From Blattabacterium cuenoti (GTDB lineage: Bacteria; Bacteroidota; Bacteroidia; Flavobacteriales; Blattabacteriaceae), in NCBI RefSeq assembly GCF_014251595.1, contig NZ_CP059192.1, positions 266,725 to 330,724 on the forward strand: a stretch of DNA of 64,000 bases. Reading direction: 5' to 3'. The notes under the pieces are model-generated. The model had not been told where the DNA came from, searched no databases, and was given only the letters and a program-made list of their open reading frames with translations. The number at the start of each line of letters is the position of its first letter. Within the stretch, counting starts at the first letter, position 1. Shown in pieces: positions 35,419 through 44,761 of this stretch. A program made the position numbers and the translations under genes.

Positions 35419-36138
35419 ATGAAAAAAAAAATACTTTTTTTAGAAGATTTAGGAAAAAAAGAATATCAAGAAACTTGGAAATATCAAAAAAAATTATTTG
35501 ATGATATCATACAAAAAAAAATAAATAAGACACCCGATCAAAAAGCGGGATATTTTCTATTTGTAGAACACCCTCATGTATATACCATAGGAAAAAATGG
35601 AAAAAAGAATAACCATTTATTGGTTTCATCTGATTTTTTAAAAAAAATAGATGTTTCTTTTTATCAAACAGATCGAGGAGGAGATATCACTTATCATGGG
35701 CCTGGACAATTGATAGGATATCCCATTTTAAATATGGATTATTTTTTTACGGATATTCATAAATATCTCCGTCTTTTAGAAGAAGTGATTATCCATTTTT
35801 TATGGAAAAATTATGAAATCAAGGGAGAACGAAAAAAAGGAAAAACAGGAGTTTGGTTTAATGTAAAAAATGGAAAATCCAGAAAAATATGTGCAATAGG
35901 AATTAGAATGAGTCGTTGGGTAACGATGCATGGATTCGCTTTAAATGTCAATACAGATTTACAGTATTTCAATTATATTATACCTTGTGGAATTGATAAT
36001 CAAGAAGTAACTTCTTTAAAAAAAGAATTAAAAAATAATGATATCTCTTTTCAAAAAGTGAAACATATGGTAAAGGAATCTTTTCAAGAAATTTTTGATG
36101 TCGAATTTATAAATATACCAAAAAAAATGGTATTTTAA
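35419..36138 (+). CDS. lipB: Octanoyltransferase LipB
   Basis: LipB transfers octanoyl groups from ACP to the lipoyl domains of 2-oxoacid dehydrogenases or GcvH. I choose the ATG at 35419 (239 residues) because MKKKILFLEDLGKKEYQETW aligns with the usual N-terminus. The upstream ATG at 35377 adds 14 unmatched residues. Motifs are DRGGDITYHGPGQLIGYPI (about residues 80-98), the catalytic Lys in KICAIGIRMSRW, and the catalytic Cys in YIIPCGI. It overlaps mtaB by 4 bases on the opposite strand. Confidence 0.94.
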   Translation: MKKKILFLEDLGKKEYQETWKYQKKLFDDIIQKKINKTPDQKAGYFLFVEHPHVYTIGKNGKKNNHLLVSSDFLKKIDVSFYQTDRGGDITYHGPGQLIGYPILNMDYFFTDIHKYLRLLEEVIIHFLWKNYEIKGERKKGKTGVWFNVKNGKSRKICAIGIRMSRWVTMHGFALNVNTDLQYFNYIIPCGIDNQEVTSLKKELKNNDISFQKVKHMVKESFQEIFDVEFINIPKKMVF

Positions 36139-37451
36139 TTGATGGGTTCGACTATCATAATTCCATCTTTATCTATTTTTTTGATCAATACATCTTGTAA
36201 TGTATTTTCATATATGGAAAAATTGTATGAATGTAATCGCATTTTAGTTCTAATATAATTTTCTGTATATCCATACAAATATTCTTTATGACGAGAATTT
36301 TTTTCGAATAAAACGGTTTTTTTAGTATAAATTTGTTTTTTACAGAAAAAACGGTATTTTTTGTTTGAAAGGATTCTTAAAACTTGATTTCGTTTCCCTT
36401 GTATTTTTTTAGATACATTTTCCTGTATTGTGCTAGATTGTGTATGAGGTCTAGAAGAATAGGTAAATATATGTAAAGATGAAATTTCTAATTTTTTCAA
36501 AAAATGAAAAGTTTCCAAAAAATTTTGATGTGTTTCTCCAGGAAAACCAACAATAATATCAGAACCTATATAAGCATCTGGCATTAAAGATCGAATTTTA
36601 TTTACTTTTTCTTGATAAAGTTCTCGTCTGTAACGTCTATTCATTTTTAATAATATTTCATTACTTCCAGACTGTAAAGGGATATGAAAATGAGGGACAA
36701 AATGTTTACTTTTAGATAAAAATTCAATACATTCATTTTTAAGCAAATTAGGTTCTATAGAAGATAAACGAATTCTTACTTTTTCTTGTATTTGATCTAT
36801 AGCTTGTATTAAATCAAAAAATGTATATAACGGTCTATTTTTTTCGTTTTTTCTATAATCGCCTATATTGATGCCTGTTAACACGATTTCTTTAACTCCT
36901 TTATTAAAAAGAAATCTAATATTTTTCAATATGTTTTCGATTTTTTCAGAACGAGAAGGCCCTCTTGATATAGGAATAATGCAATAACTACACTTATAGT
37001 TACATCCATCCTGGATTTTCAAAAATGAACGAGTTCTATCTCCAACGGAAAACGATGTAAAATAAGTTTTTTTCGAAATAATATTTGCATAATATTTTTT
37101 TCTCAAAAACCATTCTCGATTTATATAATCTATAATTTTAAATTTTTCTTCATAACCTAAAACCAGATTAACTCCAATGATAGAAGATACCTCTTTAGGA
37201 TTTAATTGAGCATAACATCCGATTGCGACAATAAAAGCTTTTGAATTTTTATTCATAACATTACGTACGATATGCTTAAATTCAATTTCTGCATTTTTTG
37301 TGACAGAACAACTATTGATCACATAAATATCTGCATAACTATTGAAAGGAACATGTTGATAATCTAAGTTAGAAAACTTTCTTGCTATGGTAGAGGTTTC
37401 TGCGTAATTGAGTTTACAACCCATGGTATGAAATGCTACTTTTTTTTTCAA
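36135..37451 (-). CDS. mtaB: tRNA t6A37 methylthiotransferase, MtaB type
   Basis: This radical-SAM methylthiotransferase converts t6A37 to ms2t6A37 in tRNA. It has 438 residues. The N-terminal UPF0004 domain has HTMGCKLNYAET and other Cys ligands (NSCSVT, AIGCYAQ) for one 4Fe-4S cluster. The radical-SAM motif is CNYKCSYCIIP (about residues 147-157). GCKLN rather than the MiaB-type GCQMN favours MtaB. The C-terminal TRAM region is present but divergent. It overlaps the upstream peroxiredoxin by 4 bases, suggesting one transcript. Confidence 0.9.
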   Translation of the reverse strand: MKKKVAFHTMGCKLNYAETSTIARKFSNLDYQHVPFNSYADIYVINSCSVTKNAEIEFKHIVRNVMNKNSKAFIVAIGCYAQLNPKEVSSIIGVNLVLGYEEKFKIIDYINREWFLRKKYYANIISKKTYFTSFSVGDRTRSFLKIQDGCNYKCSYCIIPISRGPSRSEKIENILKNIRFLFNKGVKEIVLTGINIGDYRKNEKNRPLYTFFDLIQAIDQIQEKVRIRLSSIEPNLLKNECIEFLSKSKHFVPHFHIPLQSGSNEILLKMNRRYRRELYQEKVNKIRSLMPDAYIGSDIIVGFPGETHQNFLETFHFLKKLEISSLHIFTYSSRPHTQSSTIQENVSKKIQGKRNQVLRILSNKKYRFFCKKQIYTKKTVLFEKNSRHKEYLYGYTENYIRTKMRLHSYNFSIYENTLQDVLIKKIDKDGIMIVEPIN

Positions 37452-38092
37452 GATTTTTGGGGGCTCTTTGAGGAAAAATAATCTACAATTCCACTATGAC
37501 TAGCTTTTATCGTTCTTTTTCCTTTTGTCCAATTTGCAGGACATACTTCTCCACTTTTTTCATAATATTGAATAGCATCTATCATACGAATAGCTTCATG
37601 GACATTCCTTCCTATAGGAAAATCATTAATTAAAAGATGTTTGATAATCCCTTCTTTATCTATTAAAAATAAACCTCTATAAGCAATAAGTTCTCCCGTT
37701 GCTTTTAATTCTTCATTATTGCAAATCCAATTTCCAGATAATACTCCATAGTTATGAGATATAGTCTTATTTATATCCGAAACAATAGGATAAGTGACTC
37801 CATGTATTCCTCCTTTTTCTTTTGGCATCTGTAACCAAGCCCAATGAGATTGTTCTGTATCCGTAGATACGGCTATAATTTGTACATTTCTCATTTCAAA
37901 ATCATGAATTTTTTCTTGAAATGCATATATTTCTGTGGGACAGACAAAAGTAAAATCTTTAGGATAAAAGAAAAGTAAAACATATTTACTTCCTTGAAAT
38001 TGTTCTAAAGTAAAATTTTGTACAATATCTTTCCCATTTAAAACCGCATTTGCCGTAAAATTTGGCGCTTTTTTTGAAATTAATGTATTCAT
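37448..38092 (-). CDS. 2-Cys peroxiredoxin (AhpC/Prx1 type)
   Basis: This thiol peroxidase removes hydrogen peroxide and organic hydroperoxides. It has 214 residues. The peroxidatic cysteine lies in DFTFVCPTEIYAFQ (about Cys51). The resolving cysteine lies in GEVCPANWTKGKRTI near residue 182. This makes it a typical 2-Cys enzyme. An AhpF or thioredoxin reductant is not in the window. It probably heads a two-gene unit with mtaB. Confidence 0.92.
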   Translation of the reverse strand: MNTLISKKAPNFTANAVLNGKDIVQNFTLEQFQGSKYVLLFFYPKDFTFVCPTEIYAFQEKIHDFEMRNVQIIAVSTDTEQSHWAWLQMPKEKGGIHGVTYPIVSDINKTISHNYGVLSGNWICNNEELKATGELIAYRGLFLIDKEGIIKHLLINDFPIGRNVHEAIRMIDAIQYYEKSGEVCPANWTKGKRTIKASHSGIVDYFSSKSPQKS

Positions 38093-38158
38093 TTTTCACA
38101 TATTTATACGCACGAATTTACCAAAACTTAAAAAAATAAAAAAATAAAACAAAAAAAA

Positions 38159-39997
38159 TCAGACATATCTATGTAATTTTTTATGAAGTTCATTTTTAAC
38201 ATTTGTTAAATACATGATTTTTTTAAAAAAAGCTTCTCTATCCTCATCTTTTGTAAGATAATTTTGATAATGTATGATTTCTTTTTGAATCAATTTAGAG
38301 ATATGTAAAGATTTATATCTCAATAAAACATCATGAATATATTGATTCATGTGATCCTCTTGAGAGGATACTTGTATTCCTTTTCTATCCCATTTGGATA
38401 ATGAATACGATTTTGTATTTTTTTTGTTTGAAGAATTTGAAGAAATTATTTGTTTATTTCGTAAACAAACTTGATTAAATATTTCTTGATTCTTTTTTAA
38501 AAAAAAACGTAAGTTATAGGATTTAAATACGCGTAATACTTCTTCTATAACCGTTGTATTGTGTGCTTTTTTTTTGATGATTTTATTTCCATGATTTAAG
38601 ATTAATTGAATTAATTCTTCTTCAAGAAGAAGAAGAGTATTTCTTTTTTTGAAAAAAAACTTAGAGTCTCTCTTAATCTGAATAGAACTAAATTTATGTG
38701 CATTTTTTTCCTTTATTCTTCTCAATTCAGAAATCAGAATTTTTTGACGAATATTTAGTATTTTTGAAGCTTCTTGCAGGTATAATTCCTTTTGAATAAT
38801 ATTAGATATTTTTGAAATACTATTCAAAATATTTTTGACTAAAAATGATTTCTTAATGGGATCATCTTTATGGAATTTTTCATATATTTTTTGTTTAAAG
38901 GAAACAAAATTGTAACTATTTTTGGCTACAAAATCTTTGAATTGAGAAAAAGAATATTTTTTAGATATAAAATCTGGATCTTCTCCATTATAAATGAATA
39001 ATATACGTAAATTCATTTCTTGTTCTAGTATCATATTTATCCCTCTTAAAGAAGCTTTAATTCCAGAACGATCTCCATCATAAAAAAGAACAATATTTTT
39101 TGTAAATTTTTTGATCAATAGGATTTGATCTACGGTGAGTGAAATACCAGAAGAAGAAACTACATTTTTTATACCAAATTGATGTAAAGAAATCACATCT
39201 GTATATCCTTCCACTAAATAACAAAAATTTTCTTTCAAAATATTCTTTTTAGCTTGAAACAAGCCATATAAAATTTTACTTTTTTGAAAAATATTACTTT
39301 CTGACGAATTTATATATTTAGTGCTTGAATATACAGAATTAATATTTCTTCCTCCAAAACCTATAACTTTTCCTGATAAATTATGTATTGGAAACATCAC
39401 ACGTTGACGGAAACAATCGAAAAAATGATTAGTTTTTCTAAAAACTGTTAATCCAGATTGTTGAATATCCCGTATTTTAAATCCTTGTTTTGATACAGTT
39501 TTTGTAAGTAAATTACAAGAAATAGGAGCATAACCTAATTCGAATTTTTGAATAATTTTTATATCAAAACCTCTTTTTTGAATTAAATAATTCAATCCAT
39601 TTTTTTGTCCTTCTTTAGTGTCATATAATTGATGAATAAAAAAACGTTTCGCATAATCTTGAATCAAATACAATTTTTCTTCTTCTTCATTATCCTTGTT
39701 GTCTTCTATCTCATCAATCTTGACATCATATTTTTTGGCAAGAAAACGTAATGATTCCTTATAAGTAAAATGTTCATGCTCCATCAGAAAAGTGAGTATA
39801 TTTCCCCCTTTTCCAGAACTAAAATCTTTCCATATTTTTTTTGTAGGAGACACTATAAGAGAAGGTGTTTTCTCATTAGAAAAAGGGCTTAGTCCTCTAT
39901 AATTAAAACCACTTTTTTTTAATTCTACAAAATCTCCAATAACATCTTCAATACAAGAAATAGAAAGTATTTTTTTTACAGTTTCTTTAGAAATCAT
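38159..39997 (-). CDS. dnaG: DNA primase DnaG lacking the canonical zinc ligands
   Basis: DnaG makes RNA primers for replication. It has 612 residues. The N-terminal CHC2-type domain is recognisable (SPFSNEKTPSLIVSPTKK then SSGKGGNILTFLMEHE). However, the four zinc ligands seen in E. coli are replaced by Ser37, Ser40, Asp58 and Ser61. The catalytic core has LVEGYTDVISLHQFGI near residue 260 and the metal site VLFYDGDRSGIKA near 303. The C-terminal helicase-binding domain is present but divergent. Flavobacterial primases appear to share the ligand loss, so the protein is probably functional. It follows rpe by 10 bases. Confidence 0.93.
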   Translation of the reverse strand: MISKETVKKILSISCIEDVIGDFVELKKSGFNYRGLSPFSNEKTPSLIVSPTKKIWKDFSSGKGGNILTFLMEHEHFTYKESLRFLAKKYDVKIDEIEDNKDNEEEEKLYLIQDYAKRFFIHQLYDTKEGQKNGLNYLIQKRGFDIKIIQKFELGYAPISCNLLTKTVSKQGFKIRDIQQSGLTVFRKTNHFFDCFRQRVMFPIHNLSGKVIGFGGRNINSVYSSTKYINSSESNIFQKSKILYGLFQAKKNILKENFCYLVEGYTDVISLHQFGIKNVVSSSGISLTVDQILLIKKFTKNIVLFYDGDRSGIKASLRGINMILEQEMNLRILFIYNGEDPDFISKKYSFSQFKDFVAKNSYNFVSFKQKIYEKFHKDDPIKKSFLVKNILNSISKISNIIQKELYLQEASKILNIRQKILISELRRIKEKNAHKFSSIQIKRDSKFFFKKRNTLLLLEEELIQLILNHGNKIIKKKAHNTTVIEEVLRVFKSYNLRFFLKKNQEIFNQVCLRNKQIISSNSSNKKNTKSYSLSKWDRKGIQVSSQEDHMNQYIHDVLLRYKSLHISKLIQKEIIHYQNYLTKDEDREAFFKKIMYLTNVKNELHKKLHRYV

Positions 39998-40007
39998 TAA
40001 ATAATGT

Positions 40008-40661
40008 TTAAATTCCTAATTTCATTTTATGAATAATTTTTTTTGGATTAGAATCGGAAAAAATAGTAGTTCCTGATACCAATATATCTGCTCCATTTTT
40101 GAATAATAAAGAAGAATTTTCTAAATTAATTCCTCCATCTACTTCTATGAGAGCAGAAGAATCTTTTTTTAATATTAAATCTTTAGTATCTTCTAATTTT
40201 TGATATGTTTGATGAATGAATTTTTGTCCACTATAACCAGGATTAACACTCATTAATAAAACAAAATCTATATCTTTAATAATATCTTGTAAAAGAACAA
40301 CTGGAGTATGTGGATTCACAGCTACACCTACTTTCATTCCATTTTCTTTAATGTAAGAAATTGTTCTATTTAAATGAACGCAAGCTTCGTAATGAATATG
40401 TAAATGATTAGCTCCACAAGCTTTTAACTCTTCAATATAGCGTTCTGGTTGGAAAATCATTAAATGGACATCCATAGGTTTATCTGCATATTTTTTTACA
40501 TATTTCGTAAACAAAAATCCAAAAGAAATATTAGAAACAAAAGAAGAGTCCATTATATCAAGATGAAACCAATCTGCCTCACTTTTATTTAACATTTCTA
40601 TTTCACGATATAAAAAAGCTAAATTTGCTGAAAATAAAGATGGAGCTATAATTTTTTTCAT
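40008..40661 (-). CDS. rpe: Ribulose-phosphate 3-epimerase
   Basis: Rpe interconverts ribulose-5-phosphate and xylulose-5-phosphate in the pentose phosphate pathway. It has 217 residues forming one TIM barrel. Motifs are PSLFSANLAFL, WFHLDIMDSSFVSN with metal-binding His and Asp, DVHLMIFQPERYI, LLMSVNPGYSGQKF and IEVDGGINLENS. The C-terminal phosphate-binding GADILVSGTTIFS is complete. Confidence 0.95.
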   Translation of the reverse strand: MKKIIAPSLFSANLAFLYREIEMLNKSEADWFHLDIMDSSFVSNISFGFLFTKYVKKYADKPMDVHLMIFQPERYIEELKACGANHLHIHYEACVHLNRTISYIKENGMKVGVAVNPHTPVVLLQDIIKDIDFVLLMSVNPGYSGQKFIHQTYQKLEDTKDLILKKDSSALIEVDGGINLENSSLLFKNGADILVSGTTIFSDSNPKKIIHKMKLGI

Positions 40662-40697
40662 ATTTTTATTTTATAGTAGGAATATAGGAATATTTGA

Positions 40698-41495
40698 TCA
40701 AATCATGACTTCACTAATTCCAGTATGAGAAAACCCTCCATCATGATATAAATTTTGCATGGTTACTTTTCTTGTTAAATCTGAAAATAATGTAATTATA
40801 TAATTAGCGCAATCTTGTGTAGAAGCGTTTCCTAACGGAGATATTTTTTCAGATAATATTAAAAGTTTATTAAACCCTTTAATGGCTTTTGCTGCTCGTG
40901 TTATACTAGGAGACTGTGATACAGTATTAACCCTTACTTTTTCTTTAATTCCCCAATGATAACCAAAATTGCGCGTAATACTTTCTAAATAAGATTTATA
41001 ATCTGACATATCTCCATAATCTGGAAAACTTCGCTGAGAAGCAATATATGTAATAGCGACAATAGAACCCCATTTATTCATGGCTTTTTTATTCCAAGCT
41101 GTCTGCATAATTTTATGATAAGATACAGCAGATATTTCCCATCCTTTTCTCAAAAATTCATAATTTAAAGAAGTATAAGTTAAACCTTTTCGTATGTTCA
41201 TAGACATAGCTATGGAATGTAATAAAAAATCTATTTTTCCTCCAAAATAATCTAATGTTTTTTCAAATAAAATATTAAGATCTGATATAGAAGTCGCATC
41301 TGCTGGAATCACCATAGATTTTGTTTTATGAGATAATTCATAAATTTTACCTACCCTTAAAGAAGCTGGTGTATTAGTTAATACAAAAGATGCTTTTTCT
41401 TCATGAGCACGTTCGGCTACCTTCCAAGCAATCGAACTTTCATCCAAAGCTCCAAATATAATTCCTTTTTTTCCTTTCAATAGATTGTAAGACAT
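40698..41495 (-). CDS. fabI: Enoyl-[acyl-carrier-protein] reductase FabI
   Basis: FabI is the NADH-dependent last step of the fatty-acid elongation cycle. It has 265 residues. The short-chain dehydrogenase fold starts with KGKKGIIFGALDESSIAWKV, the FabI-type nucleotide loop. The catalytic Tyr and Lys are in PDYGDMSDYKSYLE with the Tyr-x6-Lys spacing, and VNTVSQSPSITRAA follows. ACP, its substrate carrier, needs the phosphopantetheinyl transferase found at 9778-10419. Confidence 0.92.
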   Translation of the reverse strand: MSYNLLKGKKGIIFGALDESSIAWKVAERAHEEKASFVLTNTPASLRVGKIYELSHKTKSMVIPADATSISDLNILFEKTLDYFGGKIDFLLHSIAMSMNIRKGLTYTSLNYEFLRKGWEISAVSYHKIMQTAWNKKAMNKWGSIVAITYIASQRSFPDYGDMSDYKSYLESITRNFGYHWGIKEKVRVNTVSQSPSITRAAKAIKGFNKLLILSEKISPLGNASTQDCANYIITLFSDLTRKVTMQNLYHDGGFSHTGISEVMI

Positions 41496-41510
41496 AGTTA
41501 AAATATTTCA

Positions 41511-42773
41511 CTAAAAATACCTATTTTTTGAAATATTAAATATATCCTTGATTACGGATAAATAATCCAACTTTTCCCATGTAAAAAGTTCTACTTCTTG
41601 TTTTTTTTGATTTCCTTTAATATCCAAAAAAGACTTATACACTTTTTTTGGAGTTTTACCCATATGTCCATACACAGATGTTTCCTCATACATTGGTTGA
41701 CGCAATTTCAACCTTTTTTCTATAGCATAAGGACGCAAATCAAAAATTCTTTTGATATTCAACGCAATGTTTTCATTATCTATTTTTGATTTACCATAGT
41801 TATTGACAAAAATTCCAATGGGTTCTGCAATCCCTGCAGCATAAGATATTTGTATGAGCAATTCATCTGAAATTCCTGCAGCCACCAAGTTTTTGGCGAT
41901 ATGTCTAGCCGCATAAGCTCCAGATCTATCCATTTTAGATGGATCTTTTCCCGAGAAAGCTCCTCCACCATGAGCCCCCCTTCCTCCATAAGTATCTACT
42001 ATTATCTTCCTTCCGGTCATACCGGTATCCCCATGGGGGCCTCCCGTGACAAACTTTCCTGTTGAATTAATGTAATATTTTGTTCGATTCGTAAATAATT
42101 TTTTTATATTTTTGATATTATTCATTACTCTTGGAATGAGAATATTTTTAACATCATCAACTATGCGTTGATGCATTTTTTCTTTTGTATCAAATTCATC
42201 ATGTTGAGTGGAAATGACAATAGTGTGAATATATAACGGAACATGAGCATCAGAATATTCTAAAGTGACTTGAGATTTTGCATCTGGACGTAAATAAGTC
42301 ATTTTGTCTCCTTCATTTCGAAGAAATGAAAGTTCTCTTAATATACAATGTGATATTTCTAATGATAAAGGCATATAATTTTCCGTTTCATTCACAGCAT
42401 AACCAAAAACTAAACCTTGATCTCCAGAACCTTGCTCTTCTTTTTTCGATTTTTGAATTCCCTCTAATAGATCCAAAGATTGTTCTTGAATTGAAGAAAG
42501 AACGCCACAAGAATCTGCATGAAATCTATATTCATTTTTATTGTATCCTATTTTTCTAAGTATATCACGAGCTATTTTTCTTACATTCACCCAGGTATTA
42601 GAATTGACTTCTCCAGCTAATATAATTTGACCCGTGGTAACTAAAGTTTCTATAGCTACTTTTGCATTTGGATCATACGCTAAAAAATGATCTAATATAG
42701 AATCAGATATTTGATCTGAAATTTTATCAGGATGACCTTCTGAAACAGATTCGCTGGTAAATAAATAAGACAT
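41511..42773 (-). CDS. metK: S-adenosylmethionine synthase
   Basis: MetK makes SAM from methionine and ATP. It has 420 residues, slightly longer than the E. coli enzyme. Motifs are TSESVSEGHPDKISDQISDS at the N-terminus, GSGDQGLVFGYA near residue 116, GGPHGDTGMTGRK, and GGGAFSGKDPSKMDRSGAYAAR. The product serves the many methyltransferases in this window (trmD, rsmG, rlmB, prmC, mtaB). It is spaced 15 bases from fabI. Confidence 0.96.
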   Translation of the reverse strand: MSYLFTSESVSEGHPDKISDQISDSILDHFLAYDPNAKVAIETLVTTGQIILAGEVNSNTWVNVRKIARDILRKIGYNKNEYRFHADSCGVLSSIQEQSLDLLEGIQKSKKEEQGSGDQGLVFGYAVNETENYMPLSLEISHCILRELSFLRNEGDKMTYLRPDAKSQVTLEYSDAHVPLYIHTIVISTQHDEFDTKEKMHQRIVDDVKNILIPRVMNNIKNIKKLFTNRTKYYINSTGKFVTGGPHGDTGMTGRKIIVDTYGGRGAHGGGAFSGKDPSKMDRSGAYAARHIAKNLVAAGISDELLIQISYAAGIAEPIGIFVNNYGKSKIDNENIALNIKRIFDLRPYAIEKRLKLRQPMYEETSVYGHMGKTPKKVYKSFLDIKGNQKKQEVELFTWEKLDYLSVIKDIFNISKNRYF

Positions 42774-42817
42774 TTTTAGAAATCAAATAATAGAATTTAT
42801 TTTTTTTTTACAATGAA

Positions 42818-43897
42818 TTATTTAACTTGATTCTGAATTTTCATAGATTCTTGATGTAACAATTTAAAAACTCCTTCAAGTAATTCTTCAGAAATTCCTA
42901 AACTTTTCCCCAAATTCATAGATCTTTTCATAATATCTTTCCATCTATTAGGTTGAAAAATAGCAATATCTGAATCTTTTTTTAAAGTTCCCAATTTTTT
43001 GGAAATATTCATTCTTTCGGCTAAAAGTGCAATAATATTTTCATCAAGTTCATCAATTAAAATCCTAAAAGAATTTAAATATCTTTGATTTTTTGGATCA
43101 CATTTTTCGATATTTCTTAATTCTTTTAACATTTCCAAAAGATTTTCTGGAGTGATTTGTTGTTGAGCATCGCTCCAAGCATGATTAGGATCACAATGAC
43201 TTTCGATCATTAATCCTTCACATTTAAAATGATAAGCTTTTTTTGCGATATCCAAAATTCCTTTTTTATTTCCACAAATGTGTGAAGGATCACATATAAT
43301 AGGAATTCGAGGAATAAGATCTTTTAAACTCAATAATAGATTCCAATTAGGTTGATTACGATATTTTGAGTTTTTATAGGTATAAAATCCACGGTGTATC
43401 ACTCCTAATTTTCTAATTCCTTTACCCAATAAACGTTCTAAAGCTCCTATCCATAATTCTATATCAGGATGAATTGGGTTTTTTACTAAAATAATTTTAT
43501 TTTTTTCTCCTTCTAGTTCTAGAGCATCTGCTATTTCTTGAATGGTAAAAGGACTCGCCGTACTTCTGGCTCCTATCCAAAGAACATCTACTCCAAAAGA
43601 AATAGCTAATTTTATATGTTCTGCATTGGCGATTTCTGTCGCTATCATTAACCCCGTACTTTTTTTAACTTTATGAAGCCATTCAAGTCCTTTTTTTCCA
43701 ATACCTTCAAAATTATTGGGTTTTGTTCTAGGTTTCCATATTCCAGCTCTAAATACTTGAATATATGAAGAATTCAATCTATGAGCTGTTTCTAATATTT
43801 GTTTTTCACTTTCTGCACTACAAGGACCGGATATAATGAAAGGTTGATTCCACTTATCAATCCAAGATCTATCTATATTATTATTCAAGTTTTCCAT
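42818..43897 (-). CDS. Bifunctional DAHP synthase / chorismate mutase (type II)
   Basis: This fusion enzyme joins the first shikimate step (DAHP from PEP and erythrose-4-phosphate) to the branch-point chorismate mutase. It has 359 residues. Residues 1 to about 255 are the DAHP synthase barrel with FIISGPCSAESEKQ, RAGIWKPRTKPNNFEG, CDPSHICGN and IESHCDPNHAWSDAQQQ. The last roughly 95 residues are a helical mutase domain with ILIDELDENIIALLAERM. The order and size match the Bacteroidetes enzyme. It ends the aromatic cluster pheA-aminotransferase-tyrA, with a 15-base gap to tyrA. Confidence 0.94.
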   Translation of the reverse strand: MENLNNNIDRSWIDKWNQPFIISGPCSAESEKQILETAHRLNSSYIQVFRAGIWKPRTKPNNFEGIGKKGLEWLHKVKKSTGLMIATEIANAEHIKLAISFGVDVLWIGARSTASPFTIQEIADALELEGEKNKIILVKNPIHPDIELWIGALERLLGKGIRKLGVIHRGFYTYKNSKYRNQPNWNLLLSLKDLIPRIPIICDPSHICGNKKGILDIAKKAYHFKCEGLMIESHCDPNHAWSDAQQQITPENLLEMLKELRNIEKCDPKNQRYLNSFRILIDELDENIIALLAERMNISKKLGTLKKDSDIAIFQPNRWKDIMKRSMNLGKSLGISEELLEGVFKLLHQESMKIQNQVK

Positions 43898-43912
43898 TAC
43901 AACACATTTAAT

Positions 43913-44761
43913 TTACACATATTTTTTATTTTTTATATTGTTTGCCTCTTTCATATATTGATTTATTTGATGAAATTTCTTTTTTATTAAATAATTACGA
44001 AATTTATTTAAATGATCAATATAAAAATCTATAGCTTGAATGACATTATTTCTATTTGAAATAAAAATAGGTAACCATGTTTCAGGATTGCTTTTCGCCA
44101 AACGTGTAGTTGAATTTAAACCACTTCCCATCATATTATTAAAAATTTTTTCTTCATTTTTAAATTTTTTTAAAACGGTATTAGCTAAAGAAAAGGAAAT
44201 GACATGAGGTAAATGAGATATATAAGAAATATATAAATCATGTTCTTTGGATGTCATATAAATCACACGCATTTTCATAATAGAATAAATTTCTGTAGCG
44301 GTAGATATTGCATCTGGAGCACTAAGTTCAGAATCACAAATAATGCATTTTTTTTTATAGAATAAATCATAATCAGCTGAAATAGGGCCAGAATTTTCAA
44401 TTCCTGCAATTGGATGTGTTGCAACAAAACGACTTCTTTTAGGATGAGAAAAAATCCTATTACAAATATCATATTTCGTAGATCCGGTGTCTAAAATGAC
44501 TGTATCCATACTAATTTGATTTAGAATGTTTGAAAGTATATTTTCGATTTTGTTTACAGGAATAGATAAAATAATTACGGAAGATTGTATAATGAGATCC
44601 TGCAAGGGAATTATATCATCTACAATTCCAAGTTGTATAGCATGTAATTCATTTTCTTTATTAGAATCCGTTCCTATAAATTTATCTCCAAAATTGTATT
44701 TTCTCAATCCTAAAGCAATGGATCCACCAATTAAACCTAATCCTATTATTCCAATATTCAT
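43913..44761 (-). CDS. tyrA: Prephenate dehydrogenase
   Basis: TyrA oxidatively decarboxylates prephenate to 4-hydroxyphenylpyruvate for tyrosine. It has 282 residues. The Rossmann loop is NIGIIGLGLIGGSIALGLR (residues 2-20), followed by ILSIPVNKI, DTGSTKYDI and FVATHPIAGIENSG, whose His is a catalytic-site residue. SHLPHVISFSLA comes later. There is no ACT domain, so tyrosine feedback may be weak. It overlaps the upstream aminotransferase by 4 bases. Confidence 0.93.
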   Translation of the reverse strand: MNIGIIGLGLIGGSIALGLRKYNFGDKFIGTDSNKENELHAIQLGIVDDIIPLQDLIIQSSVIILSIPVNKIENILSNILNQISMDTVILDTGSTKYDICNRIFSHPKRSRFVATHPIAGIENSGPISADYDLFYKKKCIICDSELSAPDAISTATEIYSIMKMRVIYMTSKEHDLYISYISHLPHVISFSLANTVLKKFKNEEKIFNNMMGSGLNSTTRLAKSNPETWLPIFISNRNNVIQAIDFYIDHLNKFRNYLIKKKFHQINQYMKEANNIKNKKYV

